62,963 nucleotides of DNA from Nitrospira sp. (GCA_022842445.1 JALHPO010000012.1:1-62963), one strand, 5' to 3'. Positions 7,501 to 16,956 are shown, counted from the stretch's first letter. The notes: a model not told the origin generated them from the sequence alone. Translations and numbers: made by a program.

Positions 7501-10290
7501 ATGTTGTCACGTCGATATCAGATCGGTCTGTTTTTCAGCGTGCTCGCTGTGGTGGGTATCTATTTGATCCTCCCGTTAACGGCATCGTATTTCCTGGCTC
7601 AAGGACTTCGTCAGGACGGCTACAAGCATGTGATGATTCAGCTGGGGTATCCACGTTGGGACGGGATGCACATTCCCGTCGTTGCCTTTCAGCAGAATAT
7701 CGGCGGAGAGCAAGTGCTCATCTCCCTTACGAATGCCGAGATTGCCTATCGGTTGCCGGAGTTGGCCCGCGGGCGAGTGACCCGGGTGTGGCTTCCCGAT
7801 GTCGCTGTGCAAGTGCTCAATTCGGCGGCGTCCGGACTCGATCACGGGGAAGGGGTGACGCGAAGTGAGGCTGACGACGACGAATCGCCCTGGAGCTTGT
7901 TGACGGCCGGTGATTTGTTGCGTCGTTTGCCGATTCTTCCCTTCGATGAGTTACAGCTGGATCGGGTCACAATCTTTCGAGAACAAGCGACCGGACCGCT
8001 TCGCAAGGTGACGATTGCCGGTAATCTCAAGTATCGGGATGGGGAACTGGGAGGACATCTCACATTTCAAGGCCGTGATACCGCGTCCTATGGTCTGACT
8101 GTGGCTGGAAATTCAGCAAGCACCTGGTCGGCGACCTTGGTGTCTCAACGACTCCAAACCGTGCCGATCGTGTCATGGCACTCTCAGGCGCACCCGAGCG
8201 GTTCTCAGGTTGAGATTAAAGGACAGCTTGAGGTGAATGTCCGTGAACTCGCGCCCTTTATCGCGTTACTTGTTCCGATAGGTCCGGATCTTGGAAAAGT
8301 GACAGGAGCGCTGGAGATGAACTGGACCGGAACCGCGGCGTCTGAGGCGACGCTCACCTCGCTCTGGAGGGACTCACGCACGCACCTGGATGGAAATGTC
8401 CGTCTGAACGGCACCTTGCCTGCGCTGAAGGGTGTTGCACATGACATTACAGTGGCCTACACGGGCACATTTGCCGGCAACGCGATGCAGATCGGATGGA
8501 CATTGGCTCCGGGTGTGTTGGTGTCAGCGACTGTCAACGCTCAACCCCGCATCATTCCCGATGCTGTGCGGATGATGCTCCCGCGCGGGTCTCAGCCATT
8601 GAGCATTCACAACAGGGAGCCGGTCAAGGGGATGCTCTATTGGGCAGAGGCGCCGATACGCACGATCGTTGAAGGGCCGCTGCAGGTGACCTACGGAAAA
8701 ACTGCAGGACCATTGGTTGGGGAGTTTCAAACGAGCCGCGCAGAAGGAGTGGGGAGCGAGCTGGTGTCGGCGGAGGGAACCTATCGGGTGACAGGAGTCG
8801 TTCCCAAAGCCATCACTGAGATGCTGTCTGCTCAGGAAGCGATGGCCGATCTCCGAGGAACCGTGTCTCTGACACACGCCTCGATAGGAGGAACGCTGTT
8901 CCCCGAATCGTTCGTGACCGTCAAGCAGATTCACCACGGGACTGTTGCTGTGCCGAAGGTGATGCTTCAGCTGTCCGACGGGCTTTCCGTACGTTGCGAT
9001 CTCCCTGATATTCATTGCAGCGCCGGGCCGGCGACTGTGGCGATGCGTCTTTCAACGATGAACGTGATGGGCCAGGACATTCATGTTGATCAAGGCGCCG
9101 TCGCGCTGCAGCTTGCTGAAGTCACCGCGAAATCATGGAATGCGCAAGGTCGGATCTCAATGGCTGGCGTGTCGCCCAATCTTGCTCCATTGAAAGTTCC
9201 GGCGACGGATTGGAAAGTCCGGTTTACCGCCAATCAAGCAGGGATCAGGGCGGATCTTCGTATTGACGCTCCCTTGCGCGCGAGTTTGGTCACGGCCGAG
9301 ATTGAGCAGCCGTTTACGGCAGGGCAGGGCACCGCGCATGGCATGATCGGTCCCATTGTCTTTGATGGCGAGGATCGCCGGTTGAGCCGGCTGATTTCCG
9401 GATTGCCGATGCCGGTAGAAATACTCGATGGCCGGGTCGCGTCCACGATCGACGCCTCGTGGTCGGGCGGATTGGGGGAGTCGGCGCATGGATTTCAGCT
9501 GACATCGGGAATGATCAAGATCGTCGCCGATAAACTGTCCGGCCGGTATGATGAGTATGTCGTTAAAGACGCTAATACAACGATGGCCTTACGCACAAAT
9601 GGGGTTGACTCGCTGGTGACTGTCGAACCGGCGCCGGTGACCATCGGATCGGTACAGATTGGCATTGAAGTGACGAACCTGTCTGCACTGCTCCAAGGAT
9701 CATGGAAATTTCATGAGGGACTACAGGTCATTGAGGCGAAAGATTTCAGATGCGAGATGTTTGGAGGCTCGGTCGCCAGCCCGGGTATCCTGGCGGATGT
9801 TGCCAAGCCACCCTATCATGCGACAGTGATACTGCGAGATCTGGATCTGGCCAAGGTCCTGAGCGTGGAACACAATCAGGGAATACAAGGAACCGGGACC
9901 CTGAATGGAACGTTGCCGATCGCGATCACGCCCGGAGGACTGACGGTCAAGGATGGGATGGTGACTGCGCTCCCTCCTGGAGGGGTCATACGCTACGGAT
10001 CGACGCCGGAGTCATCAACCGTCATTTCGGAGACCAATACCCAGTTGCATCTGGTGACACAGGCGCTAAACAACTTTCATTATACATTGCTGCGAGTTGG
10101 TGTAGACTATGCCGAAACCGGGACGCTGATGCTGACGGCTCGATTGGAAGGCAGAAATCCTGATCTCAAGAAGATTCCTCCGGTGAATTTCAATCTAACC
10201 GTGCAAGAACACATCCCGGCCCTCTTGAAAAGCCTGCGCCTTGTCGATGATATTCAAGATGCAGTCGAGCGGAAACATAAACGGCAATGA
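7501..10290 (+). CDS. ydbH: YdbH-family AsmA/TamB-like envelope lipid-transport protein
   Basis: The 929-residue product begins with a single membrane anchor (about 8-30, IGLFFSVLAVVGIYLILPL) followed by a long beta-rich periplasmic region and the YdbH C-terminal signature (GGVIRYG, NFHYTLLRVGVDY, GTLMLTARLEGRNPDL, PVNFNLTVQEHIPALLKSL). YdbH is one of the bridge-like proteins (with TamB and YhdP) that carry phospholipid between inner and outer membranes; its partner is the lipoprotein YnbE. Identity is reinforced by the next two genes, ynbE and ydbL, in the E. coli order. The ATG at 7501 was chosen over TTG 7489 because it gives a clean anchor; the stop overlaps the ynbE start in an ATGA. Confidence 0.88.
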   Translation: MLSRRYQIGLFFSVLAVVGIYLILPLTASYFLAQGLRQDGYKHVMIQLGYPRWDGMHIPVVAFQQNIGGEQVLISLTNAEIAYRLPELARGRVTRVWLPDVAVQVLNSAASGLDHGEGVTRSEADDDESPWSLLTAGDLLRRLPILPFDELQLDRVTIFREQATGPLRKVTIAGNLKYRDGELGGHLTFQGRDTASYGLTVAGNSASTWSATLVSQRLQTVPIVSWHSQAHPSGSQVEIKGQLEVNVRELAPFIALLVPIGPDLGKVTGALEMNWTGTAASEATLTSLWRDSRTHLDGNVRLNGTLPALKGVAHDITVAYTGTFAGNAMQIGWTLAPGVLVSATVNAQPRIIPDAVRMMLPRGSQPLSIHNREPVKGMLYWAEAPIRTIVEGPLQVTYGKTAGPLVGEFQTSRAEGVGSELVSAEGTYRVTGVVPKAITEMLSAQEAMADLRGTVSLTHASIGGTLFPESFVTVKQIHHGTVAVPKVMLQLSDGLSVRCDLPDIHCSAGPATVAMRLSTMNVMGQDIHVDQGAVALQLAEVTAKSWNAQGRISMAGVSPNLAPLKVPATDWKVRFTANQAGIRADLRIDAPLRASLVTAEIEQPFTAGQGTAHGMIGPIVFDGEDRRLSRLISGLPMPVEILDGRVASTIDASWSGGLGESAHGFQLTSGMIKIVADKLSGRYDEYVVKDANTTMALRTNGVDSLVTVEPAPVTIGSVQIGIEVTNLSALLQGSWKFHEGLQVIEAKDFRCEMFGGSVASPGILADVAKPPYHATVILRDLDLAKVLSVEHNQGIQGTGTLNGTLPIAITPGGLTVKDGMVTALPPGGVIRYGSTPESSTVISETNTQLHLVTQALNNFHYTLLRVGVDYAETGTLMLTARLEGRNPDLKKIPPVNFNLTVQEHIPALLKSLRLVDDIQDAVERKHKRQ

Positions 10291-10517
10291 TCGCGATGAG
10301 GTTTGCAATGCGGCGCCCGAATAGTCTGACGACAGCGATAGGGTTAATGATCGGAGGGATAGTGGTCGCAACAGGAGCCTGTACGCCTCGTGTTGAAGTG
10401 ATGGCGCCGGATAAGCCGATCACGATCAACTTGAACGTCAAAATCGACCACGAGATTCGTGTCAAGGTGGACAAGGAGTTGGATAAGGTGCTGTCCGAGG
10501 ACAGCGGCCTATTTTAG
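10287..10517 (+). CDS. ynbE: YnbE-like outer-membrane lipoprotein
   Basis: A 76-residue lipoprotein. A hydrophobic signal runs to a lipobox-like GAC at about residue 32, then the family signature PITINLNVKIDHEIRVKVDKELD. YnbE multimerises by beta-strand stacking onto the C-terminus of YdbH to complete the intermembrane bridge at the outer membrane. Its ATG overlaps the ydbH stop, so the two are translationally coupled. An internal in-frame ATG at 10296 or 10308 is an alternative start. Confidence 0.85.
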   Translation: MIAMRFAMRRPNSLTTAIGLMIGGIVVATGACTPRVEVMAPDKPITINLNVKIDHEIRVKVDKELDKVLSEDSGLF

Positions 10518-10531
10518 CGGGAGATACGGTC

Positions 10532-10867
10532 ATGATGGCATGGATACAAAGACTTCTATTGGGTGTGGCGGTGGGATGCCTGGTCTGTACGCAGCCTGTC
10601 TTCGCTCTTTCGCTCGAAGAAGCCAAAACAAAAGGTCTGGTTGGAGAAAAAAGTACCGGCTACCTGGGGGCCGTCGATCCGGCAAACCCTGAGGCGCAGG
10701 CCCTCGCCGAGGAGATTAATAAGAAACGCCGCCAGGCCTATCAGGACATTGCCCGCCGAGATGGAGCGAGCGTGAGTACGGTCGAATCACTGGCAGGGGA
10801 AAAAGCGATTGAAAAGACCAAGCCGGGGAACTACGTCCAAGGTCCCGGCGGCTGGATAAAAAAATAG
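10532..10867 (+). CDS. ydbL: YdbL-like periplasmic protein (DUF1318)
   Basis: A 111-residue exported protein with a signal peptide ending at PVFA, then the DUF1318 pattern: AKTKGLVGEKSTGYLGAV, an EINKKRRQAYQDIA helix, VESLAGEKAIEK and a final PGGWIKK. YdbL acts with YdbH-YnbE and has been proposed to chaperone YnbE assembly. A GGGAG lies eight bases before the ATG and the gene follows ynbE by 14 bases. It ends four bases before the stop of the convergent oxidoreductase gene. Confidence 0.85.
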   Translation: MMAWIQRLLLGVAVGCLVCTQPVFALSLEEAKTKGLVGEKSTGYLGAVDPANPEAQALAEEINKKRRQAYQDIARRDGASVSTVESLAGEKAIEKTKPGNYVQGPGGWIKK

Positions 10868-10871
10868 CGCG

Positions 10872-11516
10872 TTATCCGTAGCGGTCGTTTTCCCATGGCA
10901 GTGCCGTATTGGAATATCCCCGGACTTCCCAGAACCCCTTCTCATCCTTGTCGGCAAAGGTAATTTCCTTTACCCACTTCGCGCCTTTCCAGGCATAGCG
11001 TTTCGGGACGATGACCCGCACAGGTCCGCCATGGTCTTTGCTCAGCGGCATGCCGTTCCAGGTATGGGCTAGGAGTACATCGTCATCGTTACAGACTTCG
11101 AGCGGAAGATTGGTTGTGTAATCGTCATACGATTTGAAGAGCACGAATTTTGCGAGTGTGACTGGTTTCACCACCGAGATGATGTGCTTGAAACTGACGC
11201 CTATCCACTGATTGTCGAAGCGGCTCCATGACGTCACGCAATGGAAGTCGGACAGGTCGGTGAATTGAGGCTGCGCCATGAATTGTTCCCAGGTCCAGGT
11301 GATCGGGGCCGTCACAAAGCCTCCGATTGTCAGCCCCCATTCAGTCAACGGAATCTCAGGTTTGAATCCAAGATCCAGCACAGGGAACGTCTCAACGAGG
11401 TGTTGCCCCGGTGGAAGGCGGCTATCGCCCTCGTAGAATACTTCCCGCTCTTCCCCGCCCCTCCGGGCTTTCGCCCATTGCTCTTTGGTTTTTGTCAGGC
11501 GATTGCTCTCATCCAT
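10872..11516 (-). CDS. Sulfite-oxidase-type molybdopterin oxidoreductase, cytoplasmic
   Basis: A 214-residue protein matching the Oxidored_molyb domain: WGLTIGGFV, WTWEQFMAQPQ, DFHCVTSWSRFDNQW (the Cys is the expected Mo ligand), GVSFKHII, LAHTWNGMPLSKDHGGPVRVIVPKRYAWKGAKWV and WEVRGYSN. There is no Tat or Sec signal and no dimerisation domain, so it resembles the short YuiH/YedY-like group but soluble. Its substrate is unknown. It is a single gene. Confidence 0.82.
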   Translation of the reverse strand: MDESNRLTKTKEQWAKARRGGEEREVFYEGDSRLPPGQHLVETFPVLDLGFKPEIPLTEWGLTIGGFVTAPITWTWEQFMAQPQFTDLSDFHCVTSWSRFDNQWIGVSFKHIISVVKPVTLAKFVLFKSYDDYTTNLPLEVCNDDDVLLAHTWNGMPLSKDHGGPVRVIVPKRYAWKGAKWVKEITFADKDEKGFWEVRGYSNTALPWENDRYG

Positions 11517-11687
11517 GATGGCCTCCGTAGGCGGAGACTACGGCAGTGAGGGGTGTCCTGGCAACTGGGATACGACCGAACGATGTAGAGAGACCGGATG
11601 GAATATGAAATATTCGTGTAAGTAATGGAAATATTGTGAATAATGGCCCTGGTACACTTGAAAGGCTCACCGCTGGATGGGACACCA

Positions 11688-12254
11688 ATGGCTCTACGCC
11701 GCTCTATGACGGTATGCAGAATGTTCACCTTGGGACTGATTGGACCAGTTGTCATATTCTGTCATCTTTGGATTCCCGGTTTGTCCCATGCGTCCTCACC
11801 AGCGACATTGAAGAAAGAGATGAAACGGTCTCTGGTTGAACCAGTTGCATCAGACAAGTCTGTTCCTTCTGTGCGTTGGAAGACCGCGAGCAAGAAATCT
11901 CCGCAGTCTGTCACGGGCAAGACCGTAGCGACCAAGGCAAAGAGGCCCTCGCATTCAGCCCGTGTGTCCAAGAAAATCGCCTCGAAGAAGCTGAAGAGGC
12001 GTGCGCAACCGACGGCTGTCGTTGAGCCACAGCCTCTGATCCCGGCGAATGTCGCCCATTTTGGAATGCTGGAACAGCCGCGACGGTATGATTACGGGCG
12101 GGATCGTCGGACGGGGCGAGTGATTGTTCCTCAGGCAGCAGGATTGCTGCACGACCATTTCCCGGAGCTCGATCAAAACCACGACGGAGTGATCGATCCA
12201 TTCGAGCGCGCAGTAGGCCGGCTCGATATTGAACATGACGCAGCCAAACGCTGA
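11688..12254 (+). CDS. Exported basic protein with a C-terminal EF-hand-like motif
   Basis: From the ATG at 11688 the product is 188 residues. It has a signal peptide (LGLIGPVVIFCHLW, cleavage near HAS-S), a very Lys/Ser-rich middle like a histone tail, and a C-terminal DQNHDGVIDPFE that matches the calcium-binding EF-hand loop (D-x-N-x-D-G-x-I-D-x-x-E). The repeat pattern GRDRRTGR precedes it. No full family match is recognised. It may bind calcium or DNA/polysaccharide in the periplasm. Confidence 0.55.
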   Translation: MALRRSMTVCRMFTLGLIGPVVIFCHLWIPGLSHASSPATLKKEMKRSLVEPVASDKSVPSVRWKTASKKSPQSVTGKTVATKAKRPSHSARVSKKIASKKLKRRAQPTAVVEPQPLIPANVAHFGMLEQPRRYDYGRDRRTGRVIVPQAAGLLHDHFPELDQNHDGVIDPFERAVGRLDIEHDAAKR

Positions 12255-12366
12255 TTGGAAACAGAGGGTTTCCTGTATGGATGCTACAGTTTTCAGAAGA
12301 ACTGGCCGAATAGATAACCACTCGATACAATCTAGGCATCACGATGTTGTGTTTCTGGATACTGCA

Positions 12367-12600
12367 ATGCTTGTCATAACTCTCATGTTCCTACTGCTCG
12401 GCGTCGGATGTGCTGGTCCAGACCTCTCCTTGACCGATGAACATGCCACGATTCGCGAAGATGCCTGCTCCATTCGGCAGTACAAGGCGGAGCACGAGAG
12501 GCAGTCCTCGAAGTCCTGCCGCCCTCAACGAACGTGGCTTCAGGACGTCGGCACAACCCTCAGTGGGGCAGCCCCCGCTTTCAGCACACCCAGGCCATAG
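12367..12600 (+). CDS. Possible small lipoprotein
   Basis: The ATG at 12367 opens a 77-residue product with a hydrophobic start (MLVITLMFLLLGVGC) and a lipobox ending at the Cys, then a polar region that becomes unlike typical protein (Ser/Pro/Arg-rich). The frame is open further upstream to 12229. No clear ribosome-binding site is seen. A short T5-ending GC stretch follows the stop. The coding call is uncertain. Confidence 0.35.
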   Translation: MLVITLMFLLLGVGCAGPDLSLTDEHATIREDACSIRQYKAEHERQSSKSCRPQRTWLQDVGTTLSGAAPAFSTPRP

Positions 12601-12911
12601 CCGGCCGGGGCTTTTTCTGCAATCCCACTTCAGTGCACTCACCAACCCGCATTATTTATACGCACTTCTGCCGCAAGCACCGCTCCGCGACTTATGCGAG
12701 ACTGGCAAGAGTGGCGGGACAAGCGAGGCTGGCAGGGACCGGAGTTGCGTGTCTCGTGAGTCACGCTCGTCGCGCCTGTCGCGCAAGCGGTCACCGTTTT
12801 GCGACAAACCGTCATGAGTAATGCGGGCGAAGGTCTGTAAGAATGTCGGCTATTGGCCGACCAAGCCCATAGATTGAAGTCGTGCCATTGACAGCGCCAC
12901 ATGGAGCCACC
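12601..12911. other. Non-coding gap with degenerate short repeats
   Basis: No supported gene. The section 12690-12790 is a degenerate repeat-rich stretch: GCGAG(A/G)CTGGCA occurs at 12696 and again at 12723, followed by several GTC/CTCG-rich near-copies, loosely similar to the 7-base repeat family. A GGAG at 12903 serves the next gene. Confidence 0.4.
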
Positions 12912-13649
12912 ATGATAGATCAACAGGTTGCTATGCAGAATGACATGCCGGTTTCTGGGCAGGCCAGGGGATTGAATGCTGGAAGGATGGTCATCGTAGC
13001 GGTTATCGCCGTTGCGATCGGCGCGTTCTTGTATTTCGATCTGGGGCAATATCTTTCGCTCGATGCGTTGAAACAAAACCGCGATCAGCTGCTGGCATTT
13101 ACCGAGTCCAATTACACCACATCCGTGGCGATTTTCATTCTGACGTATATCGTCGTCACGGGACTGTCGCTTCCCGGTGCGGTGATCCTTACCCTGGCGG
13201 GAGGATTTGTGTTTGGCGGGGTAATTGGCACGCTGTTCGTGAATCTCGGAGCTACGACCGGTGCCACGCTCGCGTTTCTTGCGGCACGATATCTGCTGCG
13301 TGATTGGGTCGAGCAGAAGTTCGGCAGGTGGATCGAACCGGTGCAACAAGGATTCGCCAAGAATGCCTTCAGCTATTTGTTGACGTTGCGATTGATCCCG
13401 CTGTTTCCATTTTTCGTGGTCAACCTTGTTTCAGGGCTGACCCGCGTGAACGTCGGAACGTACGTGGCGGCGACAGCCATCGGGATTATTCCGGGGTCGT
13501 TCGTCTATGCCTATGCCGGGCGTCAGCTTGGCACGCTCAGTTCCCTGAAAGAAATCGCGTCACCGAACGTTATCGGCGCGTTCGTGTTGTTGGGGCTGCT
13601 GGCTCTGGTGCCGATCGTGTACAGGAAGTTCTTTGAGAAACCGGCGTGA
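12912..13649 (+). CDS. TVP38/TMEM64 (VTT/DedA-like) membrane protein
   Basis: Start ATG 12912 has GGAG five bases upstream. The 245-residue protein has a first helix at about 18-38, then the SNARE-associated/VTT core: YIVVTGLSLPGAVILTLAGG, FVFGGVIGTLFVNLGATTGA, AARYLLRDWV, LRLIPLFPFFVVNLVSG, GTYVAATAIGIIPGSFVYAY, and a last helix at the end. Related proteins act in lipid scrambling or membrane homeostasis. It is 57 bases before a mercuric-reductase-like flavoprotein gene, a pairing common in environmental bacteria, suggesting they work together on a membrane redox or detoxification step. Confidence 0.88.
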   Translation: MIDQQVAMQNDMPVSGQARGLNAGRMVIVAVIAVAIGAFLYFDLGQYLSLDALKQNRDQLLAFTESNYTTSVAIFILTYIVVTGLSLPGAVILTLAGGFVFGGVIGTLFVNLGATTGATLAFLAARYLLRDWVEQKFGRWIEPVQQGFAKNAFSYLLTLRLIPLFPFFVVNLVSGLTRVNVGTYVAATAIGIIPGSFVYAYAGRQLGTLSSLKEIASPNVIGAFVLLGLLALVPIVYRKFFEKPA

Positions 13650-13659
13650 TCGGAATTCT

Positions 13660-13680
13660 GTGAAACGTGAGAGATGCCTG
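13660..13680 (+). repeat. Short heptad array between TVP38 and flavoprotein genes
   Basis: GTGAAAC and GTGAGAG follow each other directly, then a diverged third unit. Same family as the units at 624-665. Confidence 0.4.
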
Positions 13681-13706
13681 AGTAGTTTGCGGAAAGGTCG
13701 GACGTG

Positions 13707-15263
13707 ATGTCGGAGTGTGACCAAAGCCTTGTTTTGCCGAATGATGAGCACAATCAACAGCTCGTCGCCAATGTCCATCCCGGCAATTGGGTCAATCCGG
13801 AGCCGGCTGGCCGGTACAACATCGTGGTCATCGGGGCTGGAACCGCCGGATTGATCACGGCGGTCATTGCCGCAAGTCTGGGGGCTAAGGTCGCGTTGAT
13901 CGAGAAACATTTGATGGGGGGCGATTGTTTGAATGTCGGGTGCGTGCCGTCGAAAGGTATGATCCGCGCTGCCAGGGCGTGGGCCGATCTGCGCAATGCT
14001 GCTGAGTTCGGCCTCCATGTTCCCGCCGGGGTAAAATATGACTTCGGGGCTGTCATGGCGCGGATGCGAAAATTGCGGGCTCGCATCAGCAAGAATGATT
14101 CAGCCCATCGGTACGCGAAATTAGGGGTGGATGTGTATATCGGCAGCGGCCGGTTTACTAGTTCTGACGTCATCCAGGTCGATGGGTCTGCAGGAAACCG
14201 AACCCTAACCTTTGCGAAAGCAGCCATTTGCACGGGCGCTCGCGCGGCTGCCCCTCCAACGCCGGGATTGAAAGAGGCCGGATATCTCACTAATGAAACG
14301 GTGTTCTCGCTGACGGAATTGCCGGCGCGCATCGGCGTCATCGGGGCAGGCCCGATCGGATGTGAGCTGGCGCAATCGTTTGCCAGATTCGGGAGCCAAG
14401 TTTATCTGGTAGAAGCCGAGCATGGAATCATGCCGAACGAGGATCGTGATGCAGCGGACATTGTCGAACAGCAGATGTTGCGCGACGGCGTGAAGCTCCT
14501 CTGTTGCGGGAAAGGGTTGAAAGTTCAGAAGACAGAGCTCGGCAAACGGATGACTGTCGATTCACACGGGCGGGAGTTTGATGTGATGGTTGATGAAATC
14601 CTTGTCGGAGTCGGACGCGCGCCGAATGTCGAAGGGATTGGGCTGGATGCCGTCGGGGTCGAGTACGACAAGTCCGGGGTGAAGGTCAATGACCGGTTGC
14701 AGACCACCAATCCGAGCATCTATGCGGCCGGGGATATCTGCTCACGGTACAAGTTTACCCATGCCGCCGATGCTATGGCACAAATCGTGATTCAGAATGC
14801 CTTGTTTCCACACCCCCTTGGTTTGGCCTATGCCAGCGTTGAGTCCTTGACCATGCCCTGGTGTACCTTTACGGAGCCGGAAATCGCGCATGTCGGAATG
14901 TACGAGAAGGATGCGAAGGCGAAGGGCATCGAGATTGAAACCTACACCTACAAGCTTGATGAAGTGGACCGCGCAATTCTTGATGGGGAAGACGAGGGGT
15001 TCGCTAAAATTCATATCCGGAAGGATACGGATAAAATCGTGGGCGCGACGATTGTCGCGTCACATGCCGGCGACATGATCAGCGAGTTCTCAGTTCTTAT
15101 GAAAGCCGGCGCAGGCGCGAAGACCTTGGCCGCGACGATCCATCCCTATCCGACCCAGGCTGAAGTGAATAAGAAAGTCGTCAATCTCTGGCGCAAGGCG
15201 CACTTTTCGCAACGCACGAAGGATATCCTGGTGAAACTGTTTGCCTGGATGAGACGGGGGTGA
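13707..15263 (+). CDS. Mercuric reductase-like FAD/NAD(P) disulfide oxidoreductase
   Basis: About 518 residues. It has the FAD dinucleotide fold VVIGAGTAGLI, the redox-active pair GGDCLNVGCVPSK (Cys-x4-Cys), an NAD(P) fold VIGAGPIGCELAQSF, the second FAD motif YAAGDI, and the dimerisation domain with HPYPTQAEV (His base). It lacks the N-terminal NmerA domain and the C-terminal Cys pair of true MerA, so mercury reduction is unlikely; it could act on other disulfides or quinones. A long C-terminal tail (LWRKAHFSQRTKDILVK) is usual in the TVP38-linked group. A GTG at 13704 is an equally possible start. Confidence 0.85.
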   Translation: MSECDQSLVLPNDEHNQQLVANVHPGNWVNPEPAGRYNIVVIGAGTAGLITAVIAASLGAKVALIEKHLMGGDCLNVGCVPSKGMIRAARAWADLRNAAEFGLHVPAGVKYDFGAVMARMRKLRARISKNDSAHRYAKLGVDVYIGSGRFTSSDVIQVDGSAGNRTLTFAKAAICTGARAAAPPTPGLKEAGYLTNETVFSLTELPARIGVIGAGPIGCELAQSFARFGSQVYLVEAEHGIMPNEDRDAADIVEQQMLRDGVKLLCCGKGLKVQKTELGKRMTVDSHGREFDVMVDEILVGVGRAPNVEGIGLDAVGVEYDKSGVKVNDRLQTTNPSIYAAGDICSRYKFTHAADAMAQIVIQNALFPHPLGLAYASVESLTMPWCTFTEPEIAHVGMYEKDAKAKGIEIETYTYKLDEVDRAILDGEDEGFAKIHIRKDTDKIVGATIVASHAGDMISEFSVLMKAGAGAKTLAATIHPYPTQAEVNKKVVNLWRKAHFSQRTKDILVKLFAWMRRG

Positions 15264-15498
15264 GTGGACGGAGCCTGATGATCTTCTGTGCTCGCGCAAC
15301 GCGCGGCCTCGGAAGGCCCTCGCCTGGGCTAATGGCATGGCTCGGCCTGCCAGTGGGTGGGCGGGTGAAAAGTTCTGCGCGCAGTGGAAGACCAATCAGA
15401 CCCCATCCCGGAAGAGATCGCGAGGAAGCTCGGTGTGTGTATTTGACGCGCGCGACCGAAGGCAAAACACGTCGGCCCTCAAAGAGCGAAACAGTAAG

Positions 15499-16233
15499 AT
15501 GCTAGTAGTGACGAGCGTATTTCTTGGGATGTGGCTGTTATACGCTCCGGCATGGCTCTGGGCACAGAGTGAGACGGTGCTTGAGGTGGGAAAGTTTTCC
15601 GCAAGCGAACCGGGCGGCCGCCTGCCGGACGGCTGGAAGCCGCTCACCTTCAAAAACATCCCCAAGCTGACGACATACGAACTGGTGAGAGACGGCGAGC
15701 GTGTCGTCATCAAGGCCAGCAGCGATGCATCGGCCTCCGGGTTGACCAAGGCAGTGAAGATCGATCCGAAAGAGTTTCCTGTCGTGCGGTGGCAATGGAA
15801 GGTCGATAACTTGCTCAGGACCAGCGATGCTACGCGCAAAGACGGCGACGATTATCCGGCCCGCCTCTACATCACATTTGAATACGACCCCGATAAGGTG
15901 AGTTTTGGAAAGAAACTCAAGTATAAGGCGGGTCAAGTCCTGTTCGGAGACATTCCGATCGGAGCGATCAACTATGTCTGGGAAAGAAAAGCGCCGGTCG
16001 GCGCGGTGATCGATAACGCCTATACGGATTTCGTCAAAATGGTGGTCGTGGAAAGTGGTCCTCAAAAGATCGGCGTATGGACTTATGAATCGCGCAATAT
16101 CTACGAGGACTATACAAAGGCGTTCGGTGAGGAGCCTCCGCTCATTAACGGCGTGGCGATCATGAGCGATACGGACAACACGAAAGAACGCGTGACGGCG
16201 TATTATGGAGACATCGTGTTTCTGAAGAAGTAG
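15499..16233 (+). CDS. Exported DUF3047 protein
   Basis: From ATG 15499, 244 residues with a signal peptide (LYAPAWLWA-Q). The body matches DUF3047: FSASEPGGRLPDGWKPLTF, VVRWQWKVD, DDYPARLYITFEYD, AINYVWERKAPVG, NAYTDFVKMVVVESG, EDYTKAFGEEPPLINGVAIMSDTDNT and YYGDIVF. This is a jelly-roll, carbohydrate-binding-like periplasmic domain of unknown role. The 235-base stretch upstream holds a small hairpin (GGCCT/AGGCC at 15304-15317) but no gene. Confidence 0.82.
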   Translation: MLVVTSVFLGMWLLYAPAWLWAQSETVLEVGKFSASEPGGRLPDGWKPLTFKNIPKLTTYELVRDGERVVIKASSDASASGLTKAVKIDPKEFPVVRWQWKVDNLLRTSDATRKDGDDYPARLYITFEYDPDKVSFGKKLKYKAGQVLFGDIPIGAINYVWERKAPVGAVIDNAYTDFVKMVVVESGPQKIGVWTYESRNIYEDYTKAFGEEPPLINGVAIMSDTDNTKERVTAYYGDIVFLKK

Positions 16234-16265
16234 GACGGGATGCATGCACTGGATGTTGAGCTAGA

Positions 16266-16294
16266 AAGGGCCGGCCTCTTCAGAGCCGACCCTT
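16266..16294. terminator. Bidirectional hairpin between convergent genes
   Basis: AAGGG-C-CGGC pairs with GCCG-A-CCCTT around a 9-base loop, with one mismatch. It lies between the DUF3047 stop and the stop of the convergent small exported protein. There is no long T-tract. Confidence 0.5.
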
Positions 16295-16347
16295 CCCGAA
16301 GACACCTCCACGCTAGGCTGAATGGGTGCGCGGATTCGATGTAACGA

Positions 16348-16740
16348 TTACTGGATGGAATTCGCGAAGCCACCCCGCGTAACTTCTGCGCGGACGGTGT
16401 CTCCCACTTTCTTTTGCCTGAGGTGTTTCGTATCCTGTCCGACAAATAGCTGCACCTGGTTTCCCTCATAGTCTTCGACCGTATAGGTATTGCCCTTGAT
16501 CTGTTTTACGGTTCCGCCGATCGTCCTCCATGCGGGACCTGATTTATGATCGCGATGACCGGTTGTAGAAGAAGAGACGGTTTCCGGCGTTCCATCAGCT
16601 TCCGAAGCTGCAGCTGAAGACTGGGGTGCTGTCTTATGTGATTTCTTCGGGCTTTCTGCCAGAGCCGGAGTCGCGAGCATCGCGGTGATCGCCAAGGCAG
16701 CCGTCATGATTGACAAAGTGGTGTCGGGATTCTTTTGCAT
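16348..16740 (-). CDS. Small periplasmic protein with an OB-like C-terminal domain
   Basis: ATG 16740 has AAGGAGG eight bases upstream. The 130-residue product has a signal peptide (ending PALA-E), a Ser/Thr/His low-complexity linker, and a compact beta domain: GGTVKQIKGNTYTVEDYEGNQVQLFV, KHLRQKKVGDTVRAEVTRGG. This pattern of short strands is that of small OB-fold or DUF5666-like domains. Function unknown. Confidence 0.7.
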   Translation of the reverse strand: MQKNPDTTLSIMTAALAITAMLATPALAESPKKSHKTAPQSSAAASEADGTPETVSSSTTGHRDHKSGPAWRTIGGTVKQIKGNTYTVEDYEGNQVQLFVGQDTKHLRQKKVGDTVRAEVTRGGFANSIQ

Positions 16741-16956
16741 CGAGACCTCCTTATGTGAAGGATCCATATCAACTCTGGCTGATTCAGCAAGGCATATGCC
16801 CGGCGATATCGATGAAAGATGTTTGGAATATCAGCCGGTTATGAAGTCTGCTTCCACGATAGACTGAAGGCTGTTGGTTGAAATCGGAGAAAAATTGGCA
16901 GGTTGGCGTGCAGATCTGCTCGTTCGTCGTTCAGGAAGGTAGCGCAATACAGTCAG

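Noticed and set aside
13707..15263. True mercuric reductase (mer operon)
   Set aside because: The C-terminal Cys pair and NmerA domain are missing and no other mer gene is nearby.
15304..15317. GGCCT-AGGCC hairpin before the DUF3047 gene
   Set aside because: A five-base stem with no T-tract, inside GC-rich sequence; too weak to call a terminator.
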